This document shows positions 62,453-64,000 of a DNA stretch of 64,000 bases, piece after piece. Source of the stretch: Streptomyces fumigatiscleroticus (lineage in GTDB: Bacteria > Actinomycetota > Actinomycetes > Streptomycetales > Streptomycetaceae); the NCBI RefSeq assembly GCF_014647975.1, contig NZ_BMQF01000015.1:154641-218640 (forward strand). Reading direction: 5' to 3'. The position numbers and the translations under genes were made by a program. Within the stretch, counting starts at the first letter, position 1; every line of letters starts with the position of its first letter. The notes below the pieces were generated by a model that saw only the letters and a list, made by a program, of their open reading frames with translations, made no database searches and had not been told where the DNA came from.

Positions 62453-62962
62453 TAGGTGAGCGTTCGGTTCTCGGTCGTCCGTTTGGGGTGCGCTCCGGGT
62501 ACGACCGCTCGATCTCCCAGTGCCACAGGTCCAGGAATGCGGACAGGCGGAAGATCCCGCTCGTTGCCCGCTACGACTCCCACGAGCGCGTCACCGGCCC
62601 GCTGCTGCCCCATCTCGTCCAGCGACGGGCCTCCTGGCAGCCCCAGGTCATGAGCGAGGCCGCGGTCACATCGATCCGACTCGACCGCGGGGGAGCCGAC
62701 TTCAGCAGACGAGTAGCCGGTCGACCACGCTCCCGGAGGGGGCCGGACCCGGGTGGGGCCGGACCCCGGGAGGGGCCGGACAGTCATGTGGAAGACGGCC
62801 ATCGACCGGCGGCCCACTCCGGCCAGCCCGGCCAACCAGGAGACAGACTGCCGATCTCATGCCCGCCGAGTTCCGCGGCGTTGGACTCCTCGAACAGGGT
62901 CCTCCAGTGCGAGAAGACCGCCTCGCTCATCGGGACGGTCTGATCCGGAGTGGGTCTGGTGC
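62453..62962. other. Intergenic, no gene recognised
   Basis: About 510 bases. Short open frames only. The GH43 promoter should be at its left end but no strong box was assigned. Confidence 0.4.
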
Positions 62963-63385
62963 TCACCACCCGGTGGGCTTCGCGGTACCCATGACCCGCC
63001 TGACGGTGATCTCGATGACGACCCGGTCCGTGTTGACCCGCGGAGTCTTGTACCGCTCGGCGTACCGGCGCTCGGCATCGGCGACGGAGGCGGGATCGTC
63101 CTTGATCACGGCAGTGCCTTCGAGAGTGCACCAGCGCCGGCCTTCCACCTGCCCGACGGACACACGTGCCTCGGCACCGGCGGCCAGAGCGGCACGGATG
63201 TTGCGCGCCTTCCTGCTTCCGCCGTCGGTGATGACGCGGGCGATCCGAGCTTCGGGGTCGTACGTGACACCGACGGGAGTGAGATGCGGAGTGCCGTCAG
63301 GCCGGAGAGTGGTGAGGAAGCACGTGCGACGCTCCCGCCAGAACGTGTCGTCCCCGCCGGCAGACTGCGGTGCGTTGATGTCCAA
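62963..63385 (-). CDS. F420-dependent PPOX-class oxidoreductase
   Basis: A 140-residue protein from TTG 63385 behind AAGGAGA. The split-barrel domain shows CFLTTLRPDGTPHLTPVGVT, ARVITDGGSRKARNIRAALA, and ARVSVGQVEGRRWCTLEGTA, then RVVIEITVRRVMG. Actinobacterial PPOX proteins of this kind use F420H2 (or bind heme/FMN). Monocistronic. Confidence 0.85.
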   Translation of the reverse strand: MDINAPQSAGGDDTFWRERRTCFLTTLRPDGTPHLTPVGVTYDPEARIARVITDGGSRKARNIRAALAAGAEARVSVGQVEGRRWCTLEGTAVIKDDPASVADAERRYAERYKTPRVNTDRVVIEITVRRVMGTAKPTGW

Positions 63386-63691
63386 CGTCGGTCTCCTTGG
63401 TACGAGAATGGCTCAGCCCGGCGCCCACGGGCCCAAGGAGGCGGGGAGGCCGGCGGTTCGACCGTAACCTGGAGCCGTGCGGGTCCAGGCGTCGGGGCGC
63501 TGATTGTCCAGGTGAACGGTTGACGGCGGCCTCGGACGAACGGATCGCTCGCGGCATCGGCGTAGGCGCCCCAGAGTCCCAACTGGCTGACGCCTTTGCC
63601 GAGTCATACCGCCGATTCCCCACATGCATCCCGTGGCGGCTCCCGGGCTCACGATTCATGCCCCATGAGGAGTGGGCCGCATGGCCTCAGG
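63386..63691. other. Intergenic, no gene recognised
   Basis: About 300 bases with no supportable gene. Confidence 0.35.
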
Positions 63692-63733
63692 ACGGATGTC
63701 ACCGCCTGGAGAACGGATGTCACCGCCTGGAGA
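63692..63733. repeat. Tandem 21-bp duplication
   Basis: Two exact copies of a 21-bp unit beginning ACGGATGTCACCGCC, at 63692-63712 and 63713-63733. A simple local duplication. Confidence 0.85.
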
Positions 63734-63784
63734 AAAGCCGTAGCTGCACCTGTTGGCTACGCGGCGACACCGGTAACATGCCGG

Positions 63785-63889
63785 ATGACACTCGGATATG
63801 TCCTGCTCATGACACTCCTCACCCTGGTCCTGCACGTGGTGGGCCGCGGTCAACTCCTCGGTGGCGGCCCCGCCGAGTTCGACGCATAG
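63785..63889 (+). CDS. Possible small membrane protein, 34 aa
   Basis: ATG 63785 opens MTLGYVLLMTLLTLVLHVVG, one TM helix, and ends at TAG 63887-63889. There is no clear ribosome-binding site, but TAACAT lies about 10 bases upstream and could be a leaderless -10. Speculative. Confidence 0.3.
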   Translation: MTLGYVLLMTLLTLVLHVVGRGQLLGGGPAEFDA

Positions 63890-63926
63890 GCCGCGACGAA
63901 GCCTCCGCATTCCATAAGGAGTCCGC

Positions 63927-64000
63927 ATGGCAACACGTATCAGCCGTCGCACCCTTCTGGCCGCCGGCGCGGGCGCCGCCGCCGGGCTGTCCCTGCCCGG
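63927..64000 (+). CDS. Tat-exported protein, N-terminus only
   Basis: ATG 63927 behind TAAGGAG begins MATRISRRTLLAAGAGAAA, an SRRTLL twin-arginine signal followed by a hydrophobic stretch. The product continues beyond the window. Confidence 0.75.
   Translation, partial: MATRISRRTLLAAGAGAAAGLSLP

Noticed and set aside
1..64000. CRISPR arrays, tRNA and rRNA genes
   Set aside because: No regular spaced repeats and no recognisable tRNA or rRNA sequence were seen by eye.

Overview
The window is about 70% GC with GC-rich third codon positions. It uses many GTG and TTG starts, carries actinomycete families (RppA, CYP158A2, TipAL, BldKB-like lipoprotein binding proteins, F420-dependent PPOX), and has TTGACN-type and TAGNNT promoter elements. 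It reads as a Streptomyces chromosome segment, probably an accessory or arm region, because intact operons are separated by an unusually high number of decayed genes and recombinase or IS scraps. No tRNA, rRNA or CRISPR array was seen.

Layout. 1-11 kb: the end of a TipAL-type MerR regulator; a small leader ORF overlapping a PrmC-like methyltransferase; a deacetylase remnant; a very large secreted GH31 enzyme with two inserted carbohydrate-binding modules; a MerR-PP2C fusion; then a graveyard (IS3 tail, integrase N-terminus, DNA ligase, HNH nuclease, small hypothetical) and a NUDIX hydrolase. 11-21 kb: a STAND ATPase with a cupin, an AraC regulator, and a MarR regulon marked by three near-identical palindromes (MarR, cupin, FMN reductase, quinone oxidoreductase), then OYE and SnoaL remnants, a diacylglycerol-kinase-like protein and an HdeD protein. 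22-25 kb: an intact rppA - CYP158A2 - cupin operon for tetrahydroxynaphthalene/flaviolin-type pigment. 25-34 kb: a Fic-type toxin-antitoxin pair, small membrane proteins, and a five-gene minus-strand operon (amidohydrolase, isochorismatase-like hydrolase, DoxX, DUF1275, MFS exporter with an ABM-like tail). 34-45 kb: a methyltransferase, a FAD monooxygenase/ABM pair divergent from a TetR gene, an ADP-ribosylglycohydrolase, a second cluster of wrecked genes including a TetR gene with a microinversion, two unrecognised hypothetical genes, and a DUF2182/DUF1326 pair. 45-50 kb: a PNPOx-ferredoxin-reductase fusion with a frameshifted siderophore-interacting protein gene and a TetR regulator, then an ISKra4 fragment butted against an AraC fragment.

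51-62.4 kb is the most coherent system, a hemicellulose (arabinoxylan side-chain) utilisation locus: GH39 (-) divergent from an ABC sugar importer (binding lipoprotein and two permeases; no ATPase, so a shared MsiK-type ATPase is inferred), GH51 arabinofuranosidase, a CocE/NonD-type hydrolase, a LacI regulator and a GH43 enzyme. TTGCGCAA-type palindromes in the divergent promoter are the likely LacI operators. The window ends with an F420-type PPOX protein and the start of a Tat-exported protein.

The best candidates for something undescribed are the 35-residue ORF translationally coupled to the methyltransferase, the CocE-type hydrolase embedded in an arabinoxylan operon, the MarR palindrome regulon, the MFS-ABM fusion operon, and the in-gene microinversion. 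The window also preserves unusually clear gene-decay history, including two DNA ligase scraps and two integrase scraps.
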